13,716 nt of DNA from Bacteroidales bacterium. GTDB lineage: Bacteria > Bacteroidota > Bacteroidia > Bacteroidales > UBA932. Each line of letters starts with the position of its first letter. The stretch's first letter is position 1. The DNA lies in the NCBI GenBank assembly GCA_004554455.1, contig SFMG01000034.1, positions 1 to 13,716 of the forward strand, in the 5' to 3' direction. Position numbers and translations under genes: made by a program. The notes under the pieces were generated by a model. That model ran no database searches and was not told where the DNA came from. It was given only the letters and a program-made list of their open reading frames with translations. This document shows, piece after piece, positions 13,325 through 13,716 of the stretch.

Positions 13325-13716
13325 GCATCGATTCCCGATTCTGGGCTTGAAATTAAGAATCAATGCACGAAAGAGGGTGTAATCGGGGAAAAGCTTGCAT
13401 CGATTCCCAAGTTTGGGCTTGAAATTAAGAATCGATGCACGAAAGAGGGTGTAATCGGGGAAAAGCTTGCATCGATTCGCAAGTCTGGGCTTGAAATTAA
13501 GAATCAATGCACGAAAGAGGGTGGAATCGGTGAAAAGCTTGCATCGATTCGCAAGTTTGGGCTTGAAATTAAGAATCGATGCACGAAAGATGGTGTAATC
13601 GGGGAAAAGCTTGCATCGATTCGCAAGTTTGGGCTTGAAATCAAGAATCGATGCACGAAAGAGGGTGTAATCGGGGAAAAGCTTGCATCGATTCGCAAGT
13701 CTGGGCTTGAAATCAA
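13325..13716. repeat. 72-bp tandem repeat array with internal hairpin (5+ copies)
   Basis: Units start with GCATCGATTC at 13325, 13397, 13469, 13541, 13613 and 13685; the period is exactly 72 bp, and the sixth copy is cut by the window end. In each complete unit the left arm GCATCGATTC is followed 22 bp later by its inverse GAATCGATGC (perfect in copies 2, 4 and 5; one change in copies 1 and 3), then by a constant 30-bp linker containing AAGCTT. The 42-bp palindromic part can form a 10-bp stem, and CAAG/CTTG inside the loop can pair further in copies 2-6. Confidence 0.96.

Noticed and set aside
12874..13716. CRISPR array
   Set aside because: Whole 89-bp and 72-bp units are conserved, including the parts that would be spacers, and no cas gene is present. 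These are plain tandem repeats.
13208..13716. Minus-strand coding repeats, including a 24-residue repeated peptide
   Set aside because: A 72-bp period keeps any stop-free frame open in every copy, and more than one minus frame is open. There is no start context, no recognisable domain, and the upstream 89-bp array breaks frame.
12874..13716. Integron attC array or insertion-sequence ends
   Set aside because: There is no integrase or transposase in the window and no gene cassettes between repeats. The hairpin arms do not show the usual attC core sites.

Overview
This window looks like a chromosomal segment from a member of the Bacteroidota, most likely Bacteroidales. The grounds are a textbook Bacteroidota promoter (TTTG, 19 bp, TAttTTTG) at 3831-3861, a DUF5020-type outer-membrane protein behind it, and nearly no Shine-Dalgarno signals. 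I would not name a genus. All recognisable genes read on the + strand.

Region 1 (1-1363) is a DarTG toxin-antitoxin/anti-phage module. The 3' end of darT (the ssDNA thymidine ADP-ribosyltransferase) overlaps by 8 bp a complete darG (macro-domain ADP-ribosyl-DNA hydrolase plus C-terminal toxin-binding region). Its base composition looks lower in G+C than the rest. Region 2 (1467-3827) is a large SWIM/SNF2 helicase-like ATPase, co-directional with darTG.

Region 3 (3831-12599) is a long nucleotide-biosynthesis gene train. From its promoter it runs: DUF5020 outer-membrane barrel, purB, purA, purT, pyrC, pyrK, pyrD, pyrF. PurT makes formylglycinamide ribonucleotide from formate. PurB acts twice (SAICAR to AICAR, and adenylosuccinate to AMP), and PurA feeds the second PurB step. 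PyrC, PyrDK and PyrF carry carbamoyl-aspartate through dihydroorotate and orotate, then OMP to UMP. pyrAB(car), pyrB/I and pyrE are absent and must lie elsewhere. Purine and pyrimidine genes thus appear co-transcribed, possibly led by an outer-membrane protein that might handle nucleosides (inference).

The most unusual feature is repeat growth. Several gaps between the biosynthetic genes are filled with G/T-rich, strikingly C-poor minisatellite DNA on the coding strand (8 C in 195 nt between pyrD and pyrF; 0 C in 90 nt within the array after pyrF). The repeat units resemble the last bases of the gene just upstream, including its stop codon. pyrK also carries an in-frame 3 x 30 bp tandem repeat, and purT has its first codons duplicated just ahead of its start.

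Region 4 (12600-13716) has no convincing gene. It holds a 13-bp minisatellite, about five copies of an 89-bp repeat, and at least five copies of a 72-bp repeat. Each 72-bp unit contains a 10-bp inverted repeat able to form a hairpin, and this array runs off the window end. I see no rRNA, tRNA, CRISPR array, insertion sequence or convincing intrinsic terminator.
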